NCBI RefSeq assembly: GCF_040496035.1
Contig: NZ_JBEPJZ010000001.1
Coordinates: forward strand, 186,001 to 250,000
Origin: Agromyces sp. SYSU T00194
GTDB lineage: Bacteria; Actinomycetota; Actinomycetes; Actinomycetales; Microbacteriaceae
Direction: 5' to 3'
DNA: 64,000 nt
Part shown: piece after piece, positions 18,319-27,236 of the stretch
How the letters are laid out: the number at the start of each line of letters is the position of its first letter
How positions within the stretch are numbered: the first letter of the stretch is position 1
Position numbers and translations under genes: made by a program
The notes under the pieces: model-generated
The model's input: only the letters and a program-made list of their open reading frames with translations
Database searches by the model: none
What the model was told of the DNA's origin: nothing

Positions 18319-20754
18319 TCACAGCTTCTCGATCGGCGCGATCTTGATCAGGAGCTTCTTCTGGCCGGCCGTGTCGAACGAGACGTGCGCGACGCGCTTG
18401 GGGCCGATGCCGGTCACCTGGGTGACGCGCCCCTCCCCGAAGTCGGAGTGGCGGATGCGGTCGCCGGCCTCGAGCTCGAGGTCGCCGTTGTCGCGCACGT
18501 TCGCGGTGACGCGGTTCGTCCACTCGGTCTTGGCCTTCGTCGCGGACGCGATGCTGAAGCGGTCGCGCCGCTGCTGCTCGCGGGACTGCCGCGAGTTGAG
18601 CGCCCGCGGGCGGGTGCCGCCGCGCGAGGTCGCGTCGCCCGGCGACTGCTTCCAGTCGATGAGCTCGTCGGGGATCTCCTGGAGGTACCGGCTCGGCATC
18701 GCCACGGAGACCTCGCCGAACTGGGCGCGGCTCATGGCCAGCGACAGGTAGAGCCGTCGGCGGGCCCGCGTGATGCCCACGTAGAACAGGCGGCGCTCCT
18801 CGGCCGGCCCGCCGGGCTCGGTGGCCGACATCTGGTGCGGCAGCAGCCCCTCCTCGATGCCGGTGAGGAACACCGCGTGGTACTCGAGCCCCTTCGCGGT
18901 GTGCAGGGTCATGAGCGAGACCGTGCCCGACTCGTCGTCGATCTCGTCGGCCGCGGCGACGAGCGAGACCTGGGTGAGGAAGTCGAGCAGGGTCGCGCCC
19001 GGGTTCTCGCGGTCGAAGTCGCGGGTCTGGGCGACCAGCTCCTCGACGTTCTCGGCGCGCGCCTCGTCCTGCGGGTCGCGGCTGCCCCGCAGCGCGTCGA
19101 GCAGCCCGCTGCCGGCCATGAGGTGCAGCAGCACGTCGGCGACCTTGGTCGGCCCGCCCTCGCGCGCCGGGTCGGCGAGCTCGGCGGCCTCGTCGAGCAG
19201 GTCGGCGAGGCCCGAGATGGCGGCGGTGACCTTCGGGCCGAGGCCGAGACCGGATGCCACGCGCATCGCCTCGCGGAAGGTCATGCCGTTCTCGTCGGCG
19301 AAGTTCGCCAGCTGCGTCTCGGTGGCCGGGCCGATGCCGCGCTTGGGGGTGTTCAGGATGCGGCGCAGGGCGAGCTCGTCGAGCGGGTTCGCGACGGCGA
19401 TCAGGTACGCCATGGCGTCCTTGATCTCGGCGCGCTCGTAGAACTTCGTGCCGCCGACCACGCGGTACGGCAGCGCGGAGCGCACGAAGATCTCCTCCAG
19501 CGCGCGGGTCTGCGCATTGGTGCGGTAGAACACGGCGATGTCGCGGTACGCGACGCCCGACCGATGCAGCTCGTCGATCTCGTCGGCGATGAACTGCGCC
19601 TCGTCGTGCGCCGAGTACCCGGTGTAGCCGACGATCTTCGCGCCGCTGCCGTCGGCGGTCCAGAGCTTCTTGTCCTTGCGATCGAAGTTGTTCGCGATGA
19701 CGGCGTTGGCCGCCGAGAGGATGTTCTGGGTCGACCGGTAGTTCTGCTCGAGCAGCACGACCTTCGCCCCCGGGAAGTCGCGCTCGAACTCGACGATGTT
19801 GCGGATGTCGGCGCCCCGGAAGGCGTAGATCGACTGGTCCGAGTCGCCGACCACCGTGAGGCTCGCGCCGGGGATGCGCCCGTCGTCGTCGGCGAGCACC
19901 CGCATGCGCACGCCGTGCGTCTCGAGCTCGGCGACCACGTCGGGCTCCACCGGTCGCGTGAGCTCGCGGATGAGCGAGTACTGGGCGTGGTTCGTGTCCT
20001 GGTACTCGTCGACGAGGATGTGCCGGAACCGCCGCTGGTAGAGCGCGGCGACCTTCGGGAACGCCCGGAACAGGTAGACCGTCTCGGCGATGAGGTCGTC
20101 GAAGTCGAGCGCGCTCGCGTCGCGCAGGCGCCGGGTGTACTGGCGGAAGACGTCGAGGAACATCGCCTCCTGCGGGTCGTCGAGGTTCGCGTTGCGCGCG
20201 TACGACTCGACGTCGGCGAGCTCGTTCTTGAGCTTGGAGATCTTCGCGGCCGCACCCGCCGGGGTGAATCCGAGCGTGTCGGCCGAGGTGTCCTTGATGA
20301 TGCGCTTCAGGATGACCCGCTGGTCGGCGGAGTCGTAGATCGTGAACGTCTTCGACAGGCCGATCGCCTCGGCCTCGCGGCGGAGGATGCGCACGCAGGC
20401 CGAGTGGAACGTCGAGATCCACATGCCGCCGGATGCCTCGCCGAGGAGTGCCTCGACCCGCTCGCGCATCTCGGCCGCCGCCTTGTTGGTGAACGTGATC
20501 GCGAGGATCTGGCTGGGCCACGCCTCGCGCGTCTCGATCAGGCTCGCGACGCGATGCGTCAGCACGCGCGTCTTGCCCGATCCGGCACCCGCCACGATGA
20601 GCAGGGCCTGCCCGCGGTACTCGACGGCCTCGCGCTGCTGCGGGTTGAGTCCGTCGAGCAGCGACTCGGAGACCCGCGGGGACTCGTCGGTCGCGGTCCG
20701 TCCGGCGGACTCGCGCCAGCCGCCGGGTTCGTCGGGATCGAGGATCAAGGTCAT
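18319..20754 (-). CDS. pcrA: ATP-dependent DNA helicase PcrA/UvrD
   Basis: 811 residues, in the usual size range of PcrA. SF1A helicase active in nucleotide excision repair and removal of RecA or stalled polymerase. Seen in order: LNPQQREAVEY (Q motif), VAGAGSGKTRVLTHR (Walker A), LVDEYQDTNHAQY (motif II), GDSDQSIYAFRGAD (motif III), ALLEQNYRS-like motif IV, VSLMTLHTAKGLEYHAVF (motif V), LFYVGITRARRRLYL (motif VI), and a C-terminal Tudor-like domain from about 745. A TAGACT box lies 9 nt before the ATG. Confidence 0.96.
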   Translation of the reverse strand: MTLILDPDEPGGWRESAGRTATDESPRVSESLLDGLNPQQREAVEYRGQALLIVAGAGSGKTRVLTHRVASLIETREAWPSQILAITFTNKAAAEMRERVEALLGEASGGMWISTFHSACVRILRREAEAIGLSKTFTIYDSADQRVILKRIIKDTSADTLGFTPAGAAAKISKLKNELADVESYARNANLDDPQEAMFLDVFRQYTRRLRDASALDFDDLIAETVYLFRAFPKVAALYQRRFRHILVDEYQDTNHAQYSLIRELTRPVEPDVVAELETHGVRMRVLADDDGRIPGASLTVVGDSDQSIYAFRGADIRNIVEFERDFPGAKVVLLEQNYRSTQNILSAANAVIANNFDRKDKKLWTADGSGAKIVGYTGYSAHDEAQFIADEIDELHRSGVAYRDIAVFYRTNAQTRALEEIFVRSALPYRVVGGTKFYERAEIKDAMAYLIAVANPLDELALRRILNTPKRGIGPATETQLANFADENGMTFREAMRVASGLGLGPKVTAAISGLADLLDEAAELADPAREGGPTKVADVLLHLMAGSGLLDALRGSRDPQDEARAENVEELVAQTRDFDRENPGATLLDFLTQVSLVAAADEIDDESGTVSLMTLHTAKGLEYHAVFLTGIEEGLLPHQMSATEPGGPAEERRLFYVGITRARRRLYLSLAMSRAQFGEVSVAMPSRYLQEIPDELIDWKQSPGDATSRGGTRPRALNSRQSREQQRRDRFSIASATKAKTEWTNRVTANVRDNGDLELEAGDRIRHSDFGEGRVTQVTGIGPKRVAHVSFDTAGQKKLLIKIAPIEKL

Positions 20755-20763
20755 GGCTGCTCA

Positions 20764-20769
20764 AGTCTA
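20764..20769 (-). promoter_or_regulatory. -10 box (TAGACT) of pcrA
   Basis: TAGACT ends 9 nt before the pcrA ATG, with no Shine-Dalgarno in between; a nearly leaderless mRNA is likely. Confidence 0.4.
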
Positions 20770-20822
20770 GGCGCGGCGTACGACCCTCGCGCCCGCCGTC
20801 GACAGGCCGGTGCGCACGCCGC

Positions 20823-20828
20823 TAGCCT
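20823..20828 (+). promoter_or_regulatory. leaderless -10 box (TAGCCT) of the ThrE-type gene
   Basis: TAGCCT ends 7 nt before ATG 20836, the spacing expected when the A of ATG is the transcription start. Confidence 0.5.
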
Positions 20829-20835
20829 GTGCCGC

Positions 20836-22152
20836 ATGGAGGCCCGGGACGCGGTCGACGCCGCCACGCTGCGGCGGTTCCTGCTCGGGATCGCCGAGGG
20901 GTTGAACGCGGCCCTCGAGTCGGTCGACCGGGTCGACGAGACGATGCGCGCGATCGCCCGGGCGTACGGCGCCGACGACACCGACTTCGTCGTGCTGCCC
21001 ACCGTCATCCTCGTGCAGTCCGAGCAGGACGGCACCGACCGGGTCGCGCTGCGCACGACCCGTGTCACGGCGCTCCGGTTCGACCAGATCGCCGCACTGT
21101 ACGACCTCGTCGGCCGTGCGCGGCGCGCCGCGGTCGACCCGGCCGCGGGCATCGACGAGCTCAACCGCATCGGCGCCATGCGACCGCGGCACCCGTGGTT
21201 CGTGCGCGTGCTCGGCCACGCGATCCTCACGACGGGCCTCGCCATGCTGCTCACCCCGACCTGGCAGGGCGCGCTCGTCGCCTTCGGCCTCGGGGCCGTC
21301 CTCGGCCTGGCGAAGCTCGTGCGCTCCCCCACGCTCGCGCTCGTGTTCCCGGTCGCGGCCGCGTTCGCCTCCGCCACCGTCGTGTTCCTGCTGGCCCCGC
21401 ACGTCGCCGTGGGCGACCCCATCGTGCTGCTCATCGCGCCGCTCGTGACCTTCCTGCCGGGCGGGGTGATCACCACCGCCACCATGGAACTCGCCGCGGG
21501 CCAGATGATCGCGGGCGCCTCCCGGCTGGTCACCGGACTCGTGCAGCTCGCGCTGCTCGCGTTCGGCATCCTCGCCGCCGGCACCATGCTCGGCGTCGGC
21601 GACGCGAGCTACGTCGCACTCGAGGCGTCCGTGCGGTTCCCCTGGTGGACCGCGGTGCTCGGCGTCCTGCTCATCGCGGTGGGCGACCTGCTGCACTTCT
21701 CGGCCCCGGGGCGCACGTTCGGCTGGGTCCTGCTGTCGCTGTCGGTCGCGTACGTCGGGCAGGTCGTGGGCGCCGGGCTCGCGGGTCCCGCCGTCGGAGG
21801 CTTCCTCGGCGCCCTCGCGATGACGCCCCTCGTGCTCTGGGTCTCGGGCCTGCGCATCGGCGCGCCCGCGCAGCTGCTGTTCCTGCCGGCGTTCTGGCTG
21901 CTCGTGCCCGGGGCCTCGGGCCTCGCGGGGCTGACCGAGGCGATCGGCACCACCGAGGGCGTCGCCGACTTCGCCCAGGCGCTCATCTCGATCATGGCGA
22001 TCGCGCTCGGCGTGCTCATCGGCACCGCCGCCCACGGCGCCGCCCGCCGCGGCGTGCAGCAGGTGGCGAACCTCTACGTCGAGCCCGCCGAGCCGGACGC
22101 CGACGTCGACGATCGGCCGACCTGGCTGCGCTGGCTGCCGCGGCGCCGCTGA
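20836..22152 (+). CDS. threonine/serine exporter of the ThrE family
   Basis: 438 residues. The N-terminal cytosolic domain (about 1-125; ETMRAIARAYGADDTDFVVLPT) belongs to the ThrE/DUF1212 family. It is followed by about ten hydrophobic helices, with LVTFLPGGVITTATMELAAGQMIAGASR as the conserved core of the first half and a second ThrE-type half after it. Exports Thr/Ser in Corynebacterium; substrate here is inferred. Monocistronic by layout, divergent from pcrA. Confidence 0.87.
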   Translation: MEARDAVDAATLRRFLLGIAEGLNAALESVDRVDETMRAIARAYGADDTDFVVLPTVILVQSEQDGTDRVALRTTRVTALRFDQIAALYDLVGRARRAAVDPAAGIDELNRIGAMRPRHPWFVRVLGHAILTTGLAMLLTPTWQGALVAFGLGAVLGLAKLVRSPTLALVFPVAAAFASATVVFLLAPHVAVGDPIVLLIAPLVTFLPGGVITTATMELAAGQMIAGASRLVTGLVQLALLAFGILAAGTMLGVGDASYVALEASVRFPWWTAVLGVLLIAVGDLLHFSAPGRTFGWVLLSLSVAYVGQVVGAGLAGPAVGGFLGALAMTPLVLWVSGLRIGAPAQLLFLPAFWLLVPGASGLAGLTEAIGTTEGVADFAQALISIMAIALGVLIGTAAHGAARRGVQQVANLYVEPAEPDADVDDRPTWLRWLPRRR

Positions 22153-22207
22153 CCCAGCCACCCGGGCGTTCACGAGCCCGACACACGCGCCCTGCGAGAA
22201 TCGCCGC

Positions 22208-23494
22208 ATGCTCAGCATCCGCGACGCCGTCGCCGTCCTCGAGTCCCCCGGAACCGTGCGCACCGGCGACGTGCACGCCGTCGACGGCGCGGTCTCGACG
22301 TCGGCGAGCGACGGCGCGGAGGTGCTCGACGCCTCGGGCTGCGTCGTCACGGCCGGGCTCGTGAACGCCCACCACCACCTGCTGCAGTCCGCGTTCCGCA
22401 CCCTGCCCGGCACCCGGAGCGTGCCGATGCGCGACTGGCTGCCCGCGATGGCGTCGGCGTATGCCGCCGCGGGCATCGACCCGGAGCTGGCCGGCCTCGC
22501 CGCACGCGTCGGCGTTGCGGAGGGGCTCCTCTCGGGGGTCACCACCGTCGCCGACCACCACCTCACGTGGCCGGTCGGCGTCGACGACGTCGGCGTCGCG
22601 GGGGCGGTGGCGGACGCGGCGCGAGCGCTCGGCGGCCGGCTGGCGTTCGTGCGGGGCTCCGCCCGCGACGACCCGGAGACGGCCGCCGCGTCGGCGGACG
22701 CGGTGGCCGAGGCGCTCGTGCCCGAGCACGGCGGGGTCTCGGAGGACGGCCTGCTGCAGGTCGCCGTCGGGCCGGCCGGGGTGCACAGCGACCCCGAGGC
22801 GACCTTCCGGCTCATGGGCGAGGTCGCCGCGCGGCGCGGCCTGCGCCGGCGCACGCAGTCGAACGAGCAGGTCGACGTCGAGGTCGCAGCCGCGCGCCAC
22901 GGGCGCCGCCCGCTGGAGATGCTCGAGGAGTGGGGCTGGCTCGCTCCCGACGTGACCCTCGCCCACGTGTGCGACGTCGACGACGGCGAGATCGCCCGCA
23001 TCGCGGCATCCGGCGCCTCAGCCACGCACGCCCCCGGCTGCGACGTCGTCATGGGCTGGGGCGTCGCGCCGGTCGCCCGGCTGCGCGCGGCGGGCATCGC
23101 CGTGGGGCTCGGCACCTCGGGCGGAGGCTCCAACGACGCCGGGCACCTGCTCGCCGACGCGCGGCTGGCGATGCAGGTCTCGGGCCTGCGCGGCCCCGCG
23201 CTGGCGGCAGCGGACGTGCTGGCCATGGCCACCGCGGGGTCTGCGGACGGGCTCGGCCGGCCCGAGCTCGGCCGGATCACGCCCGGGTCGGCCGCGGACC
23301 TCTGCGTCTGGGACGTCTCCGGCGTGGCCGACGCCGGGGTCGCCGACCCCGTCGCCGGACTGCTCTGGGCCGCGCCGGGTCGCCGTCCGCGGCACGTGGT
23401 CGTGGCGGGGCGGGTCGTCGTGCGCGACGGCGTGCTCGTGACGGGCGACGAGCGCGCGATCGTCGCGGGCCTCCGGGAGCGCGTGGGCCGCTAG
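22208..23494 (+). CDS. amidohydrolase-superfamily protein (8-oxoguanine deaminase-like) lacking canonical metal ligands
   Basis: 428 residues, colinear with 8-oxoguanine/hydroxyatrazine-type deaminases: VNAHHHLLQSAFR (His55-57), TTVADHHLTWP, HGRRPLEMLEEWGWL, LAHVCDVDDGEIARIA. Two active-site signatures are altered: the usual LHTHLAET reads RRTQSNEQ (metal His becomes Gln217), and the usual GVDGSASND reads GTSGGGSND (metal/catalytic Asp becomes Ser304). HCPSSN is also changed to HAPGCD. It therefore cannot bind zinc in the standard way; it is a pseudoenzyme or has a new chemistry. A GAGAAT box 6 nt before ATG suggests a leaderless mRNA. It is convergent on the reductase gene and shares CTAG with it as stop codons. 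Confidence 0.82.
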   Translation: MLSIRDAVAVLESPGTVRTGDVHAVDGAVSTSASDGAEVLDASGCVVTAGLVNAHHHLLQSAFRTLPGTRSVPMRDWLPAMASAYAAAGIDPELAGLAARVGVAEGLLSGVTTVADHHLTWPVGVDDVGVAGAVADAARALGGRLAFVRGSARDDPETAAASADAVAEALVPEHGGVSEDGLLQVAVGPAGVHSDPEATFRLMGEVAARRGLRRRTQSNEQVDVEVAAARHGRRPLEMLEEWGWLAPDVTLAHVCDVDDGEIARIAASGASATHAPGCDVVMGWGVAPVARLRAAGIAVGLGTSGGGSNDAGHLLADARLAMQVSGLRGPALAAADVLAMATAGSADGLGRPELGRITPGSAADLCVWDVSGVADAGVADPVAGLLWAAPGRRPRHVVVAGRVVVRDGVLVTGDERAIVAGLRERVGR

Positions 23495-24435
23495 AGGTCG
23501 AGCACGAGCCGCGGGCAGGCCGCGCGCGAGCAGCAGATCATCATGCGGTCGTTCGCCGCGCGCTCCTCGGGGGTCAGGATCGAGTCGCGGTGGTCGACCT
23601 CGCCCTCGAGCACCGGGGTCTCGCAGGTGCCGCAGGTGCCCTCGCGACACGACGAGATCACGAACGCGTCGGTCTCCTCCTCGACGACGTCGAGGATCGA
23701 CCGGTCGGGTGGCACGGTCACCGTGACGCCGGTGGCGGCGAGTTCGACCTCGAACGAGTCGTGCCGCACGGGCTCGCCGAGCTCCCGCGCCTCGAAGCGC
23801 TCGACGTGGAGGGTGCCCGCGGGCCAGGCCGCGGCGCGCTCGTCGAGCTCGTCGAGCAGGCCGTGCGGCCCGCAGGCGTAGACGACCTCGCCCGGTGCGG
23901 GCGTCACGGTGGCGAGGTCCATGCGCGTGCCGGCATCCGTCGCATGCACCCGCACGCGATCGCCGTAGGCGGCCAGCTCGTCGAGGAACGCCATGCGCCC
24001 TGCGCTGCGCCCGCAGTAGTCGAGGGACCAGGGGGCGCCGGATGCCTCGGCCGCGGCGATCATCGGCAGCAGTGGCGTGATGCCGATGCCGCCGGCGATG
24101 AAGCGGTAGCCCGGCGCGTCGACGAGCGCGAAGTGGTTCCAGGGGCCGCGCACCCGCACCCTCGCGCCCTCGACGAGGTGCGCGTGCGCCCACGCCGAGC
24201 CGCCGCGGCCCGCCTCCTCGCGCAGGACGGCGATGCGCCAGGTGGCGTGGTCGGCCGGGTCGCCGCAGAGCGAGTACTGGCGGACCAGGTCGTCGGCCAG
24301 CACGTCCAGGTGCGCGCCGGGCGCCCAGTCGGGGAACGGCAGCCCGTCGGCGCGGGCGAGCTCGATCACCGCCACGCGGCCGGCCGGGTCGGTGCGGCGG
24401 CCGACCACCGCGTCGAACTCGGGTGCGGTCTCCAT
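23491..24435 (-). CDS. PDR/VanB-type oxidoreductase with C-terminal plant-type [2Fe-2S]
   Basis: 314 residues in the phthalate-dioxygenase-reductase order. FMN domain first (RQYSLCGDP), NAD domain next (FIAGGIGITPLLPMI and VYACGPHGLLDEL), ferredoxin last with the intact cluster motif SCREGTCGTCETPVLEG plus distal Cys in MICCSRA. Such reductases pass electrons from NADH to a Rieske oxygenase or demethylase. No oxygenase gene is in the window, so its partner lies elsewhere or is unusual. It is the second gene after the XRE-cupin regulator (3-bp gap). Confidence 0.9.
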   Translation of the reverse strand: METAPEFDAVVGRRTDPAGRVAVIELARADGLPFPDWAPGAHLDVLADDLVRQYSLCGDPADHATWRIAVLREEAGRGGSAWAHAHLVEGARVRVRGPWNHFALVDAPGYRFIAGGIGITPLLPMIAAAEASGAPWSLDYCGRSAGRMAFLDELAAYGDRVRVHATDAGTRMDLATVTPAPGEVVYACGPHGLLDELDERAAAWPAGTLHVERFEARELGEPVRHDSFEVELAATGVTVTVPPDRSILDVVEEETDAFVISSCREGTCGTCETPVLEGEVDHRDSILTPEERAANDRMMICCSRAACPRLVLDL

Positions 24436-24438
24436 CGG

Positions 24439-25053
24439 TCAGTCGCCTCCTCGTGCGGGCGCGGCGCCCTTGATGTACAGGATGCGGAAGGGCCCGCCGT
24501 CGCCCGAACGCCAGCGGTGCGGGGTGCCGCCGCGATAGTAGATCGTCGTGCCCGCGGGCATGGCGACCGTGCGATCGGCGATCTGCACCTCCGCCACGCC
24601 CTCGAGCACGTAGCAGAACTCCTCCTCGTCGTGCAGGAAGTACTCGCCGAAGGCGTCGTTGTCGGCCGTGATCTCCATGGGCGTGAACCCGGTCGGCCGC
24701 CCCGCGAAGGCGCGCACCGAGCCCTCGGCGTACGTGCGGCCGGTCACGCCGCCGCCGGCGTCGACGGCGACCCCGTCGTCGGGGCCGAAGCCGGGGTTGG
24801 TCTCACCGCGGCCGGCCCGGGCGATCTCCGCGAAGAGCTCGAACTGCGTCGTCGACAGCGCGGTGGCGATGCGGTCGAGCGAGGTGAAGCTGGGCCGGGC
24901 CCGCCCGTTCTCGACCTGGCTGAGGAACGGATGCGACAGGCCCGACAACTCCGAGAGCTGCACGAGCGTGAGGCCCCGATCGCGCCGGAGCGCGCGGATG
25001 CGACCGCCGAGGAGTTCGGCCTGGTCGTCGGGCGCGTCGAGTCGCTCGGGCAT
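24439..25053 (-). CDS. XRE-family regulator with C-terminal cupin domain
   Basis: 204 residues from the ATG at 25053, chosen for its GAGGA site; an ATG 18 nt upstream (25071) is the alternative. The N-terminal HTH is clear: RIRALRRDRGLTLVQLSEL, then LSHPFLSQVENGRARPSFTSL. The C-terminal cupin (FLHDEEEFCYVLEGVAEVQI, MPAGTTIYYRGGTPHRW) probably binds a small effector. Such regulators often control nearby catabolic genes. It is transcribed with the reductase and faces the importer/hydrolase operon across a 150-bp gap containing palindromic and phased repeats. Confidence 0.9.
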   Translation of the reverse strand: MPERLDAPDDQAELLGGRIRALRRDRGLTLVQLSELSGLSHPFLSQVENGRARPSFTSLDRIATALSTTQFELFAEIARAGRGETNPGFGPDDGVAVDAGGGVTGRTYAEGSVRAFAGRPTGFTPMEITADNDAFGEYFLHDEEEFCYVLEGVAEVQIADRTVAMPAGTTIYYRGGTPHRWRSGDGGPFRILYIKGAAPARGGD

Positions 25054-25089
25054 CCGCTTCCTCTCGCTCATCGGGTGCTTTCCCCGGAC

Positions 25090-25117
25090 GGAAATCCTCG
25101 GGAAACACGGTGGAAAC
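25090..25117. promoter_or_regulatory. three GGAAA repeats at 11-bp spacing
   Basis: GGAAAT (25090), GGAAAC (25101) and GGAAAC (25112) recur exactly every 11 bp, so they lie on one face of the helix, in the divergent gap between the XRE-cupin gene and the catabolic operon. A regulator array is plausible; it could be chance. Confidence 0.35.
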
Positions 25118-25138
25118 GACCCATCCCTATCGTCGTCG

Positions 25139-25157
25139 ATGTTGACAGTATCAACAT
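25139..25157. promoter_or_regulatory. palindromic operator candidate ATGTTGA-CAGTA-TCAACAT
   Basis: Perfect 7-bp arms around a 5-bp centre, AT-richer than its surroundings, between the divergent regulator and catabolic operon. The top strand contains a consensus TTGACA, so binding here would occlude a -35 region. The most likely binder is the adjacent XRE-cupin protein. Confidence 0.6.
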
Positions 25158-25206
25158 TCCGTTCCGCCCGACGACGCGCGGTCCACCCCGTACCGAAGGT
25201 CTCCGA

Positions 25207-26457
25207 GTGCTCCCCCAGCCCGTCTCCCTCCTGCGCAACGCACGGCTCGCATCGGGCGAGCTGCGCGACGTCGTGCTCGACGGCCCCACCGTCGCCGACG
25301 TGCTCCCGGCCGGTGCCGGGACCGCAGCGGAGCCGGCCGCGCTCGACCTCGGCGGCGACCTCCTGCTGACCGCCGGCGCCGAGCCGCACGCGCACCTCGA
25401 CAAGGCCTACACCTGGGACGCGATCCACCCGCCGTTCGGCGACCTGGTCGGCGCGATCGAGAGCTTCCACGCCTTCCAGGAGGAGCTCACCGAGGAGGAC
25501 ATCCTCGCCCGCGCACGCCGCGCCGCGCTCCGGCTGCTGGCCAACGGCACCACCGCGATCCGCAGCCACGTCAACCTCCTGCCCGGCGACCGGCCGTTCC
25601 GCGGCGTCGACGCGATGGTGCGCCTGCGGGCCGAGCTCGACGGGCTCGTCGACCTCGAGCTGGTGGCCCTGCCCCCGGTGGGCATGGACGATGCCACCAT
25701 CGAGCAGGCGCTCGACCGCGGGCTCGACCTCGTCGGCGGGGCCCCGCACCTCGACCCCGAGCCGGGCGACGACGTGCGCCGGCTCGTGGCCCTCGCCGAG
25801 CGACGGGGCATCGGCATCGACCTGCACACCGACGAGTCCCTCGACGGCCCGGTGACGATCCGCGACTACGCCGCGGCCGTGCGCGACTGGCCCGCCGACC
25901 GCGTGCGGTCGGCCGGGCACAGCGTGCGCCTCGGCACGCTCCCCGAGGACGAGCTGGCCGCGGCCGTCGCCGACGTCGTGGCGTCCGGCATCGGGGTGAT
26001 CGGCCTGCCGATCACCAACCTGTACCTCCAGGGCTGGGACCACCCGGTCTCGACGCCGCGCGGCATCACCGCCCTGCGGGCCCTGCTCGACGCAGGCGCG
26101 ATCGTGGGCGCCGGCGCCGACAACGTGCGCGACCCGTTCAACCCGATCGGCCGCAGCGACCCGTTCGAGACGGCCGCGCTGCTGGTCGCCGCCGGTCACC
26201 TCGGGCTCGACGAGTCGTGGGACCTCGTGTCCTCCGGCGCCCGCCGCGTCATGGGGCTCCCCGCCGCCGGCCCGACCCCGGGCGCCGCCGCCGAGTTCCT
26301 CGCCGTGCCCGCCGCCGGCATCGGCGAGGCGATCGCCGAGGCGCCCGCGACCCGCACCGTGATCCACCGCGGACGCGTCGTCGCCCGCAGCACCGTCGAC
26401 CAGACCATCGCACGGCACGGGCAGGTCCCGGCCGGCTCCCTCGAGGGAAAGGGGTGA
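25207..26457 (+). CDS. cytosine-deaminase-like (CodA-type) amidohydrolase
   Basis: 416 residues from a GTG (GAAGG 7 nt upstream). All CodA-type metal and catalytic positions are present: EPHAHLDKAYTWD (HxH), RSHVNL, DLHTDES, SAGHSVRLG, and the Asp loop GADNVRDPFNPIGRSD. Members deaminate cytosine, isoguanine or creatinine, or open related ring amides. It is the first gene of the operon with an ABC importer; its TGA overlaps the ATPase GTG. Exact substrate unknown; an N-heterocycle is likely. Confidence 0.85.
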   Translation: MLPQPVSLLRNARLASGELRDVVLDGPTVADVLPAGAGTAAEPAALDLGGDLLLTAGAEPHAHLDKAYTWDAIHPPFGDLVGAIESFHAFQEELTEEDILARARRAALRLLANGTTAIRSHVNLLPGDRPFRGVDAMVRLRAELDGLVDLELVALPPVGMDDATIEQALDRGLDLVGGAPHLDPEPGDDVRRLVALAERRGIGIDLHTDESLDGPVTIRDYAAAVRDWPADRVRSAGHSVRLGTLPEDELAAAVADVVASGIGVIGLPITNLYLQGWDHPVSTPRGITALRALLDAGAIVGAGADNVRDPFNPIGRSDPFETAALLVAAGHLGLDESWDLVSSGARRVMGLPAAGPTPGAAAEFLAVPAAGIGEAIAEAPATRTVIHRGRVVARSTVDQTIARHGQVPAGSLEGKG

Positions 26458-27236
26458 CCGCCGCCATGGCCATCACCGAACCGGCCGCCGCGACGCAGGC
26501 GACCACGCTGCTCGACTTCCGGGACGTGCAGCTGACCTACCCCAACGGCACGGTCGCGCTCTCGGGCGTCGACCTGCGGGTCGACCGCGGCGAGTTCGTC
26601 ACGGTCGTCGGGCCGTCGGGCTGCGGCAAGTCGACGCTCCTGCGCATCGCGTCGGGCCTCGAGCAGGCCTCGCACGGGGACGCGAACGTCGCCACCGACC
26701 GCGTCGGCTACGTGTTCCAGGACGCGACCCTGCTGCCCTGGCGGGACGTGCAGACGAACGTCGAGCTGCTCGCCGAGCTGCAGTGGCAGACGAAGGCCGA
26801 GCGCCGCGCGAAGGCGAAGGAGGCGATCGACCTCGTCGGCCTCTCCGGCTTCGAGCGGCACCTGCCGCGCCAGCTCTCCGGCGGCATGCGCATGCGCGCC
26901 TCCCTCGCGCGATCGCTCACCCTCGACCCCGAGCTGTTCCTCTTCGACGAGCCCTTCGGCGCGCTCGACGAGATCACCCGCGAGTACCTGAACGACGAGC
27001 TGCTGAAGCTCTTCGCCGCCCGGCAGTTCGCCGGGCTCTTCATCACCCACTCGGTCTCCGAGGCGGTCTACCTCTCCACCAAGGTCATCGTGATGTCGGG
27101 GCGGCCGGGGCGCATCGTCGAGACGTTCGACGTGCCGTTCCCGATGCCCCGCGACCCCGAGATCCGCTACACCGCGGAGTACGCCGCCCTCGTCGGCGAG
27201 GTCTCCCACGCCCTCCGGGAAGGACACGGCGCATGA
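26454..27236 (+). CDS. ABC importer ATP-binding protein, NitT/TauT (SsuB/ThiZ) type
   Basis: 260 residues from the GTG overlapping the previous stop; an ATG 12 nt later (26466) is the alternative start. Walker A VGPSGCGKSTLLRIAS, Q-loop FQDATLLPW, signature LSGGMRMRASLARSL, Walker B LFLFDEPFGALDE, and the H-loop THSVSEAVYL are all intact. The AMRMR-like signature is typical of the nitrate/taurine/pyrimidine-precursor importers. It works with the permease and lipoprotein encoded next. Confidence 0.93.
   Translation: MTAAMAITEPAAATQATTLLDFRDVQLTYPNGTVALSGVDLRVDRGEFVTVVGPSGCGKSTLLRIASGLEQASHGDANVATDRVGYVFQDATLLPWRDVQTNVELLAELQWQTKAERRAKAKEAIDLVGLSGFERHLPRQLSGGMRMRASLARSLTLDPELFLFDEPFGALDEITREYLNDELLKLFAARQFAGLFITHSVSEAVYLSTKVIVMSGRPGRIVETFDVPFPMPRDPEIRYTAEYAALVGEVSHALREGHGA

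Noticed and set aside
17362..22152. Very long open frame (almost 1600 codons) on the + strand
   Set aside because: Only its last 438 codons (from 20836) code the ThrE-type protein. The rest is antisense to the ferric-reductase-like gene and pcrA, open because of high GC, and rich in Arg/Gly/His without domains.
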